Positions 6,921 through 16,342 of a DNA stretch of 64,000 nucleotides are shown here, in pieces. A program made the position numbers and the translations under genes. This DNA is from Pantoea latae. GTDB lineage: Bacteria > Pseudomonadota > Gammaproteobacteria > Enterobacterales > Enterobacteriaceae. Every line of letters begins with the position of its first letter. Position 1 is the first letter of the stretch. The DNA lies in contig NZ_MWUE01000007.1 of NCBI RefSeq assembly GCF_002077695.1, forward strand, positions 1 through 64,000. Reading direction: 5' to 3'. Under the pieces are notes generated by a model. The model saw only the letters and a program-made list of their open reading frames with translations. It ran no database searches and was not told where the DNA came from.

Positions 6921-8936
6921 TTACGGTTCCTGTCGCACAGTACGCTGTTGTTTCATTTTTCGGATGTAAGCTAACGCTTCTGCATAACGAACCTCTATTG
7001 CGTCACTGGCATTCAGCGATGGCTCCCTTTTATGCTCACTGGCAAACGCTTTAATTCTTGGCCAGAGCATTACCGCCTCCTCCTCAGATACCTGTGCCTG
7101 ATTAGCTCTGACTGCTTCCTGAATAGTTTTTAGCATTGTGGCGGTAACTGACTTTGATAGAATCTCATAAGCGCCGTGGAAAGGATTTACCACATCAATT
7201 AAATCAATATTCAAGTTTTCAATATTGATGAATTTATCACCCATTTTTATAAACTGATTGTTTACGTTTAATGAATCATTCGAATTGCCGGAACGCTGAC
7301 CTTGGCTGTTATCAATGATGGCATCCGACGGCAAATCAGCTTCATCAACTAACCCACCACATTGGCCTACAAAAAGACTCTGCAAAATACCGCTGCGAAC
7401 CTGTTCTAGTTCGTATTCAGTCAGGTCAGGGTAAAGCGTTTGTATCACCGATGGTAACACTACCTGAGTAATTACCTCAGGCGGTGTTGACTCGGTAATA
7501 GCCTCTTTAACCACCTGCTCATTAGCCATTAGCGCCGCCAGGATCTCGTTTTTACCGCCATTAAGGATTGTTAGAACCTTGTCTGATACCGGTAAAGCAT
7601 GATCATCAACCAGAACCGTATTGGCAGGTAACGGCTCGCCAGTCCATTGAGAACGTGGTTTAAATTGAATATTTGGAGCCATGATCTGCTCCATCAGCAA
7701 CGAGGTGGTGATGGCTTTAAGCATGTTGTTTACTGATACTTTAACATCATCATCTTGAGCATCAGGCTGAGCTATAAGGTTGGTAAACTGTGCGTGAGTT
7801 TTACCTTCACAATCTCGTGTCGCACGTCCAATAATTTGCACAATCTCTGTCATCGAACTGCGATAACCAATTGTCAGTACATGTTCACAGAAAGGCCAGT
7901 CAAACCCTTCTTTCGCCATGCCCAATGCAATGATGATATCCATATCGTCAGCAGAATGGATATTATGCAGATACGCCTGTACTTTCGGTCTTTCCGCCGG
8001 GTTATCATCAACCAGATTCGCTACACGCAACAATTTGCCATCGCTTTTGCGTTTCACTCGATAGATACCGGTATCTGGTTCTTGCTGTTGCACCTCCCCC
8101 AGCGCATCCAGGATGGCATCAACCTCGGCATGTTTATCTTTTGTTGATTCGCCGGAATTTACATTGGGAATATGGATAATGGTTTTTTTGCTGGCATCCA
8201 ACACCGACGGCAATGCTTTGATGTATGGTCCCTGATAGAAATGGTAGCCAATACCTAAAGATTTTAAATACTGATATCCATTGAGCTGTTCGTAGTATGT
8301 ATAGGTTACTTTCGTGAACTGGGCTTCATCTTCGGGTTGCAGGATGGGTACAGTATCCCCTCGAAAATAAGAGCCGGTCATCGCAACAATTTGAGCATTA
8401 GAACCTTGCATCAGAGCATCAATCAGATTGCCCAGACGGTTGTTTTCATCCGCAGAGACATGATGGAACTCATCTATAGCCACCAGGCAATCGTTAAATA
8501 ATTCAATGTTCAGCTTATCGAAAGCAAAACGCAGGGTGGCGTGAGTACAAACCAGAATATCGTCAGGGCTCGCCATAAATCGTTTAAAGGCTTCAACCTT
8601 CCCAGCTTCTCCACCGCCAATGCACAGATTATTTTCAGGTTTCACTTTCCAGTCAGCAAAGAAACCATGCTTTGTGAGCGCAGTATCCTTAAACGAACCA
8701 CCGATAGACATTTCAGGGACCGCGACAATAGCTTTGCGTAAACCCTGATTAACAAGCTTATCCAGAGCAAGGAACATCAATGCTCTTGATTTACCGGATG
8801 CGGGCGGAGCTTTGATTAGTAGATAAGGGCTGTTGCGCTGCTCAAAGGCTCGAGCCTGCATTTCGCGCATACCAAGATCATTAAGACATGCACTTTGCCC
8901 GGTCTGCCCGTACGTAACCTGTAAAATATTTTCCAC
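6921..8936 (-). CDS. Superfamily II DEAD/DEAH-type helicase of a restriction-like cassette
   Basis: A 671-residue ATP-dependent helicase or translocase. Visible motifs: motif I PPASGKS (44-50), motif II DEFH (155-158), motif III TGSY (187-190), motif V around GMAKEGFDW (339-347) and motif VI QIIGRATR (367-374). The C-terminal 290 residues carry no motif I recognise. The start is GTG at 8936, with AGGA seven bases upstream. It lies between the methyltransferase (41 bp upstream) and the GIY-YIG gene (3 bp downstream), so it probably translocates DNA for the complex, much as HsdR or Res motors do. Codon use and base composition are AT-richer than the core genes to the right, consistent with transfer. 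Confidence 0.85.
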   Translation of the reverse strand: MENILQVTYGQTGQSACLNDLGMREMQARAFEQRNSPYLLIKAPPASGKSRALMFLALDKLVNQGLRKAIVAVPEMSIGGSFKDTALTKHGFFADWKVKPENNLCIGGGEAGKVEAFKRFMASPDDILVCTHATLRFAFDKLNIELFNDCLVAIDEFHHVSADENNRLGNLIDALMQGSNAQIVAMTGSYFRGDTVPILQPEDEAQFTKVTYTYYEQLNGYQYLKSLGIGYHFYQGPYIKALPSVLDASKKTIIHIPNVNSGESTKDKHAEVDAILDALGEVQQQEPDTGIYRVKRKSDGKLLRVANLVDDNPAERPKVQAYLHNIHSADDMDIIIALGMAKEGFDWPFCEHVLTIGYRSSMTEIVQIIGRATRDCEGKTHAQFTNLIAQPDAQDDDVKVSVNNMLKAITTSLLMEQIMAPNIQFKPRSQWTGEPLPANTVLVDDHALPVSDKVLTILNGGKNEILAALMANEQVVKEAITESTPPEVITQVVLPSVIQTLYPDLTEYELEQVRSGILQSLFVGQCGGLVDEADLPSDAIIDNSQGQRSGNSNDSLNVNNQFIKMGDKFINIENLNIDLIDVVNPFHGAYEILSKSVTATMLKTIQEAVRANQAQVSEEEAVMLWPRIKAFASEHKREPSLNASDAIEVRYAEALAYIRKMKQQRTVRQEP

Positions 8937-8976
8937 AATGCAATCCTCTGTATGCTCTGGCTGGCAGAGCGAAACC

Positions 8977-11655
8977 TTACGCTTTAATTAGCGCTTCGTA
9001 GCGCTCTAACAGGCAGCTCAAACGCTCAGTGGCGTCCCTGAATGGTTTGTCACGATAAAGACGATCAACGGCCTTATCCAACGCCTGATGGGCTTCCAAA
9101 AGGTCCTCAGGCATCTTCAGCGGGTCGTACAGCTCAGCCAACGTGCTTTCTGGATAATTTTCTCGCGTGAGTAAAACCGTTTTTGACAATGCAATAAGAG
9201 ACTTACATTGTTCATCAGTCACATCAGGCCAAGGGAAGGTGTTGTATACGACTGTTGCTGAATAGCGATAATCGCTTTTTAATCGGCCAGCCACTAACCT
9301 CATCCAATCGTTATGTATTAATGAAGTCAAAATAGCGAACTCATACAAAGTACCATTTGGGAGAATGTAATTTGCATTAGTAGAAATCACACTAGCATCA
9401 TAAAAACCAATGGGGATATAAGTTCTACGTTCCGACGAAACACCGGGTATTAAAATGTAATCGCCAGTTGTGGGTTGGCGATTTTCATCAAAAATATGGG
9501 GTGTGTTTGATTTTTTCTGAGTACTTAGTTTTGTGCTTTTTCGGCGCATTTCAGCCACTTTCTGTACTCGACTGTAAACGAGCGGCATCGACTGGAGTTC
9601 GGCATTGGCAATACCGACCAACCATAAGCACCAGCGATCCTGACCATTGAGAAACTCATCAGAACCTAATACTTTTCTAACCCACATGGCTGCCTGGGGT
9701 TCCTGTTTGAGTAAGGTATCGCGTTCAGCACGATTCATCAGCAAATGTCCCCCATCGGTAGGTTTATTACCAAATAACAAAGGAGGGACACCATTTATCA
9801 ATGGTTTGGTTTTCGCCAACACAGCCACATTATTACCTTCAATCAGATAGGGGCTAATATTGCTCACTAACTTACTGTGCCAGCGCCCTTCAATTTGTTG
9901 GTAAAGTTGGCGAGTTTTGCTTTGTCCCGATAGCCCAACAATGATCACATGCACCGCTGCCTTATCACGAGCATTATTCGCCCATGTAAAAGTAGGGTAG
10001 GCAATATGAATACTCAGTCCCAGCCCGAATACTGAAGGCCATAGTGTTGCAACCTGCTCTCCCTGACATAGAGAATTTGTAGCCACCAGAGCCAACTCAG
10101 CACGGCTATTCTGGATATATTGCGCTCCCTTCCAGAACCAACAGGCAACAAAGTCCAAACCACCCAATGATTTGAAACCGCTAAATACAGCCTGCATATC
10201 AGCACGCTGTTCATCAGAACGTCCAGACGTTCCTAAAAAAGGTGGATTACCAATTATATAAACTTCATCATCCGCGCCCTTTGGACACACCGTTTGCCAG
10301 TCTGCTTGCAGGCTGTTGCCACTCCAAATTTTACCGGATGAACGCAACGGCAACGCTGGTGGTGCTGAACCAATATGTTCTTCCCACTGTTTATTTAACT
10401 GATGCTCTGCAAGCCATAGGGAAAGGCGGGCTATTTCACAGGCAAAATCATCGATCTCAATGCCGTAAAACTGGTCGAGATGGATACCGCTCATAAAAAT
10501 GGATTGTGGATCGCATTGCAAAAGAGCTTGAATCACGTCCATTTCCAAAAGACGTAGTTCTTTATAGGCGACAATCAAGAAGTTCCCTGAACCACACGCA
10601 GGATCAAAAACTTTCATTTTCCCCAGACGGAGAAGCAACCGTTTGAGACCATTAGTATTTGTGCGTTGTTTTTCAAGCTCTGAACGCAATGGTTCAAGAA
10701 ATAATGGTTGTATAACCTTCATGATATTGCTGTATGAAGTATAATGCTGTCCTAAACGGCTACGCTGCTCCACATCAATCACGGCCTGGAACATACTGCC
10801 GAAAATGTCAGGGTTAATCTCACTCCAGTCCATTGCACTGCATTCAAGTAAGATACGTCTGCCCTTCAACCCCAACTCCGGAACAGGCTCATCACTGGCG
10901 AATAAGCCACCATTAACATAAGGGAATGCGGTTAAATGAATCGGAAGTGTCAGGCGTAATTTGCTATTCGGTTTGCTGTTCATCACGGCAAACAGGTCTG
11001 TCAGAAACTGATCTAAATCACTGCCATCTTCGGCGGTGTAGCTCTTAACTGAGGAAGTAAACTGACCTTTTTCAAAGATTCCTGTGTCTTCGGCAAAAAA
11101 GCAAAACAACAAACGAGTGAGGAAGACATTAAGCGCGTGGATATCTTCTGCTTTGCTTAAATCATTGCGCTCCTTGATAAGATCAAACAGCTTTCCCATC
11201 TTCTCAGCGGCTTTCACATCAGCCGGGTTTTCACTATTGAGAATAGCCTTCTCCAGCCCGACCAGCGGTAAGAAAAAACCGTAGTTGCGGGGTAACTCTT
11301 CAAACTCAATATCGAGACGTTCCTGTGTCAGTGTGTCCCAGGCTAAAAAGCGAACAAAATTTGTCATTAGAACAAAGCGAATCTTATTTTTTGCAACCGC
11401 CGCATCGGCAATACGTTGGTCAAAAGCAGATTCAAGATCATCATTATCCGCTACTGGCTGGTAGTAGAGTTTATTTTTTAATGCAACGTGTCCTGGCTCT
11501 TTCGCAACATTACGCGCCCCACCTTGCCGAATCTGACTCAGGGTAGATTTAGGGAACTCAAAAGCAGTTAAAAAGCCGTAGATAAATTCGTCTTGCTCAG
11601 GGTTTTCAACCAGTTGTTCGAGGTGTTCAAAAATTTTCGCCTGATTAACAGCCAT
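8977..11655 (-). CDS. Class I SAM-dependent DNA adenine methyltransferase (large, PglX/IIG-like)
   Basis: An 892-residue DNA methyltransferase that probably marks self DNA for the cassette. The N-terminal region (about 20-140) matches the family beginning DEFIYGFL...FPKSTL. SAM motif I is DPACGSGNF (351-359) and the amino-methylation motif is NPPF (469-472), preceded by a GQHYTS segment typical of this class. The C-terminal third is likely the target-recognition region. I see no clear PD-ExK nuclease in the N-terminus, so cleavage is probably done by the GIY-YIG partner. The reading frame extends 14 codons further upstream, but ATG at 11655 has AGGA six bases before it and is preferred. It is the first gene of the operon. 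Confidence 0.85.
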   Translation of the reverse strand: MAVNQAKIFEHLEQLVENPEQDEFIYGFLTAFEFPKSTLSQIRQGGARNVAKEPGHVALKNKLYYQPVADNDDLESAFDQRIADAAVAKNKIRFVLMTNFVRFLAWDTLTQERLDIEFEELPRNYGFFLPLVGLEKAILNSENPADVKAAEKMGKLFDLIKERNDLSKAEDIHALNVFLTRLLFCFFAEDTGIFEKGQFTSSVKSYTAEDGSDLDQFLTDLFAVMNSKPNSKLRLTLPIHLTAFPYVNGGLFASDEPVPELGLKGRRILLECSAMDWSEINPDIFGSMFQAVIDVEQRSRLGQHYTSYSNIMKVIQPLFLEPLRSELEKQRTNTNGLKRLLLRLGKMKVFDPACGSGNFLIVAYKELRLLEMDVIQALLQCDPQSIFMSGIHLDQFYGIEIDDFACEIARLSLWLAEHQLNKQWEEHIGSAPPALPLRSSGKIWSGNSLQADWQTVCPKGADDEVYIIGNPPFLGTSGRSDEQRADMQAVFSGFKSLGGLDFVACWFWKGAQYIQNSRAELALVATNSLCQGEQVATLWPSVFGLGLSIHIAYPTFTWANNARDKAAVHVIIVGLSGQSKTRQLYQQIEGRWHSKLVSNISPYLIEGNNVAVLAKTKPLINGVPPLLFGNKPTDGGHLLMNRAERDTLLKQEPQAAMWVRKVLGSDEFLNGQDRWCLWLVGIANAELQSMPLVYSRVQKVAEMRRKSTKLSTQKKSNTPHIFDENRQPTTGDYILIPGVSSERRTYIPIGFYDASVISTNANYILPNGTLYEFAILTSLIHNDWMRLVAGRLKSDYRYSATVVYNTFPWPDVTDEQCKSLIALSKTVLLTRENYPESTLAELYDPLKMPEDLLEAHQALDKAVDRLYRDKPFRDATERLSCLLERYEALIKA

Positions 11656-11858
11656 TGTTATTCCTAAAAAATACAGTACCCGTAGAGGATGATGCACTCA
11701 TTCTAACCTAAGAAAATTTTATCAAGTAGTTCCAATACGTTACCTGGGTTGTATCAAAAAAATAAAAAACTTAAGCCCTATGCCTGCCACCGCAAGGCGG
11801 CAGGCTTCGCTCAGAGTACTTAATCTTCAGCGGAAATTTATCGTCAAGACAGCCGTTA
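11656..11858. other. Gap between methyltransferase and integrase remnant
   Basis: This 203-bp AT-rich stretch should carry the promoter of the methyltransferase operon. It also contains a hairpin, CCTGCC...GGCAGG, at about 11780-11801, followed on the minus strand by a T-rich tract (11757-11774), which may terminate the integrase transcript. I see no gene in it. Confidence 0.4.
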
Positions 11859-13121
11859 CTACCGCGTAGACTCTAGTTTCCCAAAATCAAAAGGACTCAC
11901 CCCCTTCTCACGGTTCGCATCCAGATAATCCGCCCACCACTGCAACATCAACCTCCTCTCCCCCAAATGCTCTGCCTTATGAATGTAAGCCGCACGCACA
12001 GAGTTACGTTCCTGGTGACTCATCTGCCGCTCTACCGCATCTCTTGACCACAATCCCGACTCAATTAATGAACTACAAGCCATTGTTCTGAAATCATGAC
12101 CACATACTTCAACATTCGTATCGTAGCCCATGACTCGTAGTGATTTATTAACTGTGTTTTCACTCATCGGCTTACGCGGATCGTGATCACCAACAAAGAT
12201 CAGCTCACGGTTTCCACTCATGCTTTTGATCTTTTCCAAAATGGCGAGAGCTTGACGCGACAAGGGAACAAGATGAGGCGTACGCATCTTCGAACCACGC
12301 TGAGAATGCTTGACTCCTTCCAGTGGCTCGCGCTCGCCTGGAATCGTCCACATGGCCGTTTCAAAGTCTACTTCTGGCCAACGGGCAAAACGCAGCTCAC
12401 TTGAACGGATGAAGACCAACAAAGTGAGTTCAACAGCCAATCGAGTTAAGGGTCTGCAGAATAGTGATCTATACGATGAAGTAATTCTGGAATACGGTTC
12501 AGTTCAAGAGCAGCACGATGCTGTCTTTTCGCCGTAGCAACCGCACCGGCAATCTCTTGAGCGGAGTTGTAGTCGATTAACCCACTCTGCACAGCAAAGC
12601 GCATAATCGCGGTAGTACGCTGTTGTAAACGGGCGGCGACTTCAAGGCGTCCGGATGACTCGACTGCTTTGATGGGTACAAGTAGGTCTCGCGTTTTCAG
12701 TTCTGCACTGTTCCGCTTACCAATGGCAGCAAAGAGATTATCTTCGAGACTTTTTAATACACGAGCGCTATGCGATACAGACCACTTTTGATTGCTGGCG
12801 TGCCAGTCTCTGGCAACCACTTCAAACGTTATTGCCTCTTGCTCCTGCTCTACCTTAACGGCTTTCTCATTCTCACTGGGATCGACACCATTAGCTAACA
12901 GCTTACGGCCTTCATCCCTGCGTGCTCTGGCATCTGCCAGCGAAACCTCGGGGTATTTCCCAAACGCCAGCATCTTCTTCTTATCGCCAAAGCGATAACG
13001 AAGCCGCCAGTATTTTGAGCCCTTCGGGTGAACAAGCAAAACCATGCCTTCCCCATCAGTAAGTTTATAGGCTTTTTGCTTCAGGCTTAGCCAAACGAAC
13101 CTTTACATCACTCAGAGCCAT
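11859..13121 (-). pseudogene. P4-type tyrosine integrase, two frameshifts
   Basis: A phage P4-like integrase that would be about 420 residues, the usual length. It starts at ATG 13121 (MALSDVKVRLAKP, AAAGGAT upstream). A one-base insertion near 13081 shifts the frame, and translation of the rest resumes at GMVLLVHPKGSKYW. A one-base deletion near 12449 puts a stop after HYSADP, while the next frame continues exactly as family members do (LTRLAVELTLLVFIRSSELR). The catalytic set R...HDFR...SHQE...AAYIH is all still encoded. The two shifts compensate each other but leave the middle out of frame, so the gene is dead unless both are read errors. Its place next to leuX marks this as the island's integrase. 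Confidence 0.85.
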
Positions 13122-13146
13122 GATGAGTATCCTTTCAAGGGTTCTG

Positions 13147-13196
13147 TGTGGGTACAAACATTATCGAACCGGGAAATACCCGCAGTTATACCCGCA
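13147..13196. other. Possible integrase arm-type sites
   Basis: Two direct copies of TACCCGCA (13177-13184 and 13189-13196, 12 bp apart) and a nearly inverted copy TGTGGGTA (13147-13154) lie between the integrase start and leuX. Short direct repeats here are typical of integrase arm-binding sites. The assignment is by position and pattern only. Confidence 0.35.
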
Positions 13197-13281
13197 TCAG
13201 TAAGTTGATGTAGATTGAATCAGGTTTACTTAGGTTGAGTGAAAAAGGGAGGAACGCCTTGAGGATGCTAAATTCCAGACA

Positions 13282-13308
13282 CAAAAAAAGCCGCCCATAA
13301 GCGACTCT
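13282..13308 (-). terminator. Terminator downstream of leuX
   Basis: On the minus strand GTCGC and GCGGC form a short stem followed by a run of seven T. It lies about 15 bases past the CCA end of the tRNA and should end the leuX transcript. Confidence 0.6.
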
Positions 13309-13318
13309 TTCTTTTCCG

Positions 13319-13403
13319 TGGTGCCGAAGGCCGGACTCGAACCGGCACGTATTTCTACGGTTGATTTTGAATCAACTGCGTCTACCGATTTCGCCACTCC
13401 GGC
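13319..13403 (-). tRNA. leuX: tRNA-Leu (CAA)
   Basis: An 85-nt class II tRNA with encoded CCA. The acceptor stem is GCCGGAG paired with CTTCGGC. The anticodon loop is TTCAAAA (anticodon CAA) on a GTTGA/TCAAC stem, with a short variable arm and GGTTCGAGTCC as the T-arm. It is nearly identical to E. coli leuX, a known island integration hotspot. The integrase remnant begins 198 bp beyond its 3' end, so the tRNA 3' end is the probable attachment site. Confidence 0.97.
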
Positions 13404-13430
13404 ACGGAAGGGATGCGGAAAACGTTGAGG

Positions 13431-13458
13431 ATTATACCGTTACCCACCAGCCGCGCAA
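13431..13458 (-). promoter_or_regulatory. leuX promoter
   Basis: On the minus strand TTGCGC (13458-13453), a 16-base spacer and TATAAT (13436-13431) lie about 28 bp before the mature tRNA 5' end. The geometry suits a strong stable-RNA promoter. Confidence 0.6.
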
Positions 13459-13663
13459 CCGGAATCACCTTCCCTGCGCGCTAAACGTCCAAAAAAGCGC
13501 CATACCTTCTTTCGCCCCTTCCCGCCACAACCCTTCCCCTACAGAATCCTCCGATTCCACCCTTCTCACCACCCGCACTCGGAACTTTCTCACCCCAGAT
13601 TCCTCTTAGCAAAACTGGCGCAGCAACGCATCGCGCGCGGGATACACAGAAAATGAGGTTGAG

Positions 13664-14185
13664 ATGAATAAAGCCACACAACGCACAATTTTGGGGATGG
13701 GGTTCAGCGCGCTGCTGCTGGCAGGTAGCGCATCAGCAGCAAGCTGGCAGGATCAGCTGAGCAGCGCGGCGTCGCAGCTCAGCCAGCAGAACAATAGCAA
13801 CACCAGCGCCACCAACAGCACCGCACAGAACGGCGGGCTGTCGCTCGGCACGCTGACCGGCCTGCTGAACGGCGGTGACAAGGCGGTCAGCTCTAACAGC
13901 ATGACCAACGCTGCGGGCGTGATGCAGTACTGCGTGCAGCACAACGTGGTGGATAACAACGTGAAGTCGGTGAAAGAGCAGGTGTTGGACAAGCTCGGCC
14001 TGAGCACGCAGACGGCGCAGACGCAGAGCACCGACTACCAGCAGGGCATCGCCGGCCTGCTTAACACCGGCAACGGCCAGCAGCTGAATCTGCAGAGTCT
14101 GAGCAACTCGCCGATGGGCGAGAAGCTGAAAACCAAAGCCTGCGACGTGGTGCTGAAGCAGGGCAAAAAATACATCGGCATGTAA
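13664..14185 (+). CDS. yjjA: DUF2501 family periplasmic protein YjjA
   Basis: A 173-residue exported protein of unknown function with a clear signal peptide (residues 1-25; a hydrophobic GMGFSALLLAG core, cleaved near SASA-AS). The mature part is Gln/Ser/Asn-rich at its start, then carries the conserved DUF2501 segment with two cysteines (MQYCVQHNVVD and KACDVVLKQ), which could form a disulfide. The start is ATG with a GAGG-like site just upstream. It is a single gene between leuX and the MocR regulator, which converges on it; both can use the terminator hairpin at 14200. Confidence 0.85.
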   Translation: MNKATQRTILGMGFSALLLAGSASAASWQDQLSSAASQLSQQNNSNTSATNSTAQNGGLSLGTLTGLLNGGDKAVSSNSMTNAAGVMQYCVQHNVVDNNVKSVKEQVLDKLGLSTQTAQTQSTDYQQGIAGLLNTGNGQQLNLQSLSNSPMGEKLKTKACDVVLKQGKKYIGM

Positions 14186-14199
14186 TCCGCTGCTGTACC

Positions 14200-14230
14200 G
14201 GCGCGAGCTGTCCCTCGCGCCTCTCTTATT
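14200..14230. terminator. yjjA terminator
   Basis: GGCGCGAG (14200-14207) pairs with CTCGCGCC (14214-14221), followed on the plus strand by TCTCTTATTGCTTT. It lies 15 bp past the yjjA stop and just before the end of the convergent MocR gene. Confidence 0.75.
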
Positions 14231-14241
14231 GCTTTACGGCC

Positions 14242-15627
14242 CTAACGCGCCATCGCCCTTCTCGTCTCCTCCTCCACGCCCTGCAGCAGCGCCAGCGCCT
14301 GCTCATACGACCGAATATTGGTATAGCCAATCACCAGCCCGTAGCGCTTCTGCGTCTGCATATACCAGCCGGAGAGCGGCAGCACGCGCAGCTGATGGCG
14401 CTGCCACACCTCCGCCAGCGCCACATCCTGAATGCCGCGCCGCAGAAAGGCGACGATATGCATGCCGCCGTCGGTGAGCTGATACTCAAACAGATCCGGG
14501 AAGCAGGCCTGCAGCGCATCGAGCATCATGCGGCGTCGCTGCTGGTAGAGAATGCGCATCTTTTTAATATGCCGGTAGAAGTGCCCTTCGCTGAGGAACT
14601 GCGCGAGAATTTTCTGCGGCAGCAGCGGCAGGCCGTTCTCCAGAATCTCGCCCAGCTCGCGAAAGCGCGCCAGCGTCGCTTTGGGCATCACCAGATAGCC
14701 GATGCGCATCGCGGGCATAATGGTTTTACTGAAGGTGCCGGTGTAGATCACCCGGTCGTGCGTATCGAGGCTTTTTAGCGCCGGGATCACCTTGCGCGTG
14801 TAGTGAAACTCCCCGTCATAGTCATCCTCGATAATCCAGCTCTCGTTCTCCTGCGCCCACGCCAGCAGCTGATGCTTGCGCGGCAGCGACAGCGTCACCG
14901 CCAGCGGGCTCTGATGAGTCGGCGTCACCACCGCAAAGCGCGCGTCGGCGTGATAGCGCAGCAGATGATCGACGTCGATCCCGTCGCGATCGACCGGCAC
15001 ATAGTGCAGGTTGGGCGCGATCCACTTCAGCAGCTGCTGCCCGAAGAAGTAGCCGGGATCCTCAAACAGCACCTTGTCGCCCGCCTGCGCCAGCACCGCC
15101 AGAATCAGCCGCAGGTTGGCGCGATAGCCGCTGGTGATAAAGATCTGCTCCGGCTGGCAGTCAAGCCCGCGCGAGATGTTGAGGTAGCTGGCAATCGCCT
15201 CGCGCAGCGGCGTATAGCCCATTACCGGCGGGATCAGCATCTCATCCGGCCGCAGGCTGCGCGCCGCTTTGCCGGAAATCAGCAGCCACTTCTTCAGCGG
15301 AAAGGCGTCCAGCGACGGTATGCCGAGCCGCATCTCTCCCTTGCTTTCCCGCTGCTCAATGCGCAGCGGCAGGTCGCTCTCCTCTGGCTGCCACGCTGGC
15401 TCCTCTTTGTTGACAGGCGTAAGCGCCGGATTAACACGTGTGCCCTTCGCGCCCTGGCTGACGAAGTAGCCTTCGCCAATCAAAATCTCATAGGCGGCCT
15501 CTACCGTTTTGCGCGCCACGCGCAGCTCGCTGGCCAGCACGCGGATCGCCGGCACGCGATCGCCCGACTTCAGCACGCCCGCCTGGATCTGCTGACGATA
15601 GCGCGCGTAAATCTCTCTGTATCCCAC
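14242..15627 (-). CDS. MocR-type transcriptional regulator (GntR HTH + aminotransferase fold)
   Basis: A 461-residue PLP-dependent regulator. Residues about 5-68 form a GntR winged helix (VPAIRVLASELRVARKT, then GYFVSQGAKGT). Residues about 100-455 have the fold-type I aminotransferase shape, with EDDYDGEF (267-274) and the PLP lysine K301 in GTFSKTIMP. MocR proteins such as PdxR, TauR and GabR sense PLP plus an amino compound and usually control a divergent gene. Here the divergent genes are an azoreductase and an AhpD-like peroxidase component, 95 bp away, which are the likely targets. It is not clearly PdxR, since no vitamin B6 gene is adjacent. The ligand is unknown. Confidence 0.85.
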   Translation of the reverse strand: MGYREIYARYRQQIQAGVLKSGDRVPAIRVLASELRVARKTVEAAYEILIGEGYFVSQGAKGTRVNPALTPVNKEEPAWQPEESDLPLRIEQRESKGEMRLGIPSLDAFPLKKWLLISGKAARSLRPDEMLIPPVMGYTPLREAIASYLNISRGLDCQPEQIFITSGYRANLRLILAVLAQAGDKVLFEDPGYFFGQQLLKWIAPNLHYVPVDRDGIDVDHLLRYHADARFAVVTPTHQSPLAVTLSLPRKHQLLAWAQENESWIIEDDYDGEFHYTRKVIPALKSLDTHDRVIYTGTFSKTIMPAMRIGYLVMPKATLARFRELGEILENGLPLLPQKILAQFLSEGHFYRHIKKMRILYQQRRRMMLDALQACFPDLFEYQLTDGGMHIVAFLRRGIQDVALAEVWQRHQLRVLPLSGWYMQTQKRYGLVIGYTNIRSYEQALALLQGVEEETRRAMAR

Positions 15628-15722
15628 CGCTATGTCCTACCTGTTTTCACGTTTTATGGCCCTTTTTACTCTGACATAGAAGCTTATCATCTCTCCATTG
15701 TTTAGCCGCGAAAGAGTCACCT

Positions 15723-16328
15723 ATGAAGCTACTGCATATTAACGTCAGCCCCGATATCAGCGGATCCGCGTCGCGCGCCGCCTCCGCGCATCTGGTCGAC
15801 CGGCTGCGCACCCGCCATCCGCAGCTGGAAGAGACGGTGCTGGATCTGGCGCAGCATCCGCTGCCGCATCTGGACGCCTTTACCATCGGCGCCTTTTTTA
15901 CGCCGCCGGAGGCGCGCACCCGCGCCCAGCGCAGCGCTATTGCCACCTCGGAAAGGCTGGTGGATCAGCTGTTCGCCTGCGACACGCTGGTGATCGCCTC
16001 GCCGATGTGGAACCTCGGCCTGCCCTCGGTGCTGAAAGCCTGGTTCGATCACATTACCCGCGCCGGCCGCACCTTCGCCTTTACCGCCGACGGCAGCAAA
16101 GTCGGGCTGGTTAAAGGCAAGAAGGTCTACTGCGTGGTCGCCAGCGGCAGCGTCTTCGCCCACGGCCCCTTTATGCAGGATGACCAGTTCACGCCCTACG
16201 TGCGCGTCGCGCTCGCCTACATCGGCATTGAGGAGGTGGAATTTATCCGCGTCGACGGCACGCACGATCCCGTCAGCCGCGCCACCGCATTGCCCCATGC
16301 GTTAAACACCATTAATTCACTGTTCTGA
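15723..16328 (+). CDS. FMN-dependent NADH-azoreductase family protein
   Basis: A 201-residue flavodoxin-like NAD(P)H oxidoreductase of the AzoR family. It should reduce quinones or azo compounds by two-electron transfers, protecting against thiol and quinone stress. The N-terminus KLLHINVSPDISGSASR is the FMN phosphate loop. SPMWNLGLPSVLKAWFDH (around 97-114) and the ASGSVF segment are the isoalloxazine-binding loops characteristic of AzoR. It is divergent from the MocR gene and followed 14 bp later by the AhpD-like gene, so the two probably form one stress operon under MocR control. It is not assigned to azoR itself because E. coli azoR lies elsewhere. Confidence 0.85.
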   Translation: MKLLHINVSPDISGSASRAASAHLVDRLRTRHPQLEETVLDLAQHPLPHLDAFTIGAFFTPPEARTRAQRSAIATSERLVDQLFACDTLVIASPMWNLGLPSVLKAWFDHITRAGRTFAFTADGSKVGLVKGKKVYCVVASGSVFAHGPFMQDDQFTPYVRVALAYIGIEEVEFIRVDGTHDPVSRATALPHALNTINSLF

Positions 16329-16342
16329 AAGAGGAAAGCATC

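Noticed and set aside
8977..11697. Longer methyltransferase start at 11697
   Set aside because: The additional 14 residues are not family-like, and the ATG at 11655 has the better ribosome site.
13481..13681. Minus-strand 66-codon frame between leuX and yjjA
   Set aside because: No ribosome site, no family, and it overlaps the yjjA start; more likely the yjjA promoter region.
14803..15705. Plus-strand open frame of 300 codons across the MocR gene
   Set aside because: Antisense of a well-conserved MocR regulator; composition is Arg/Gln-rich and no family is recognisable.
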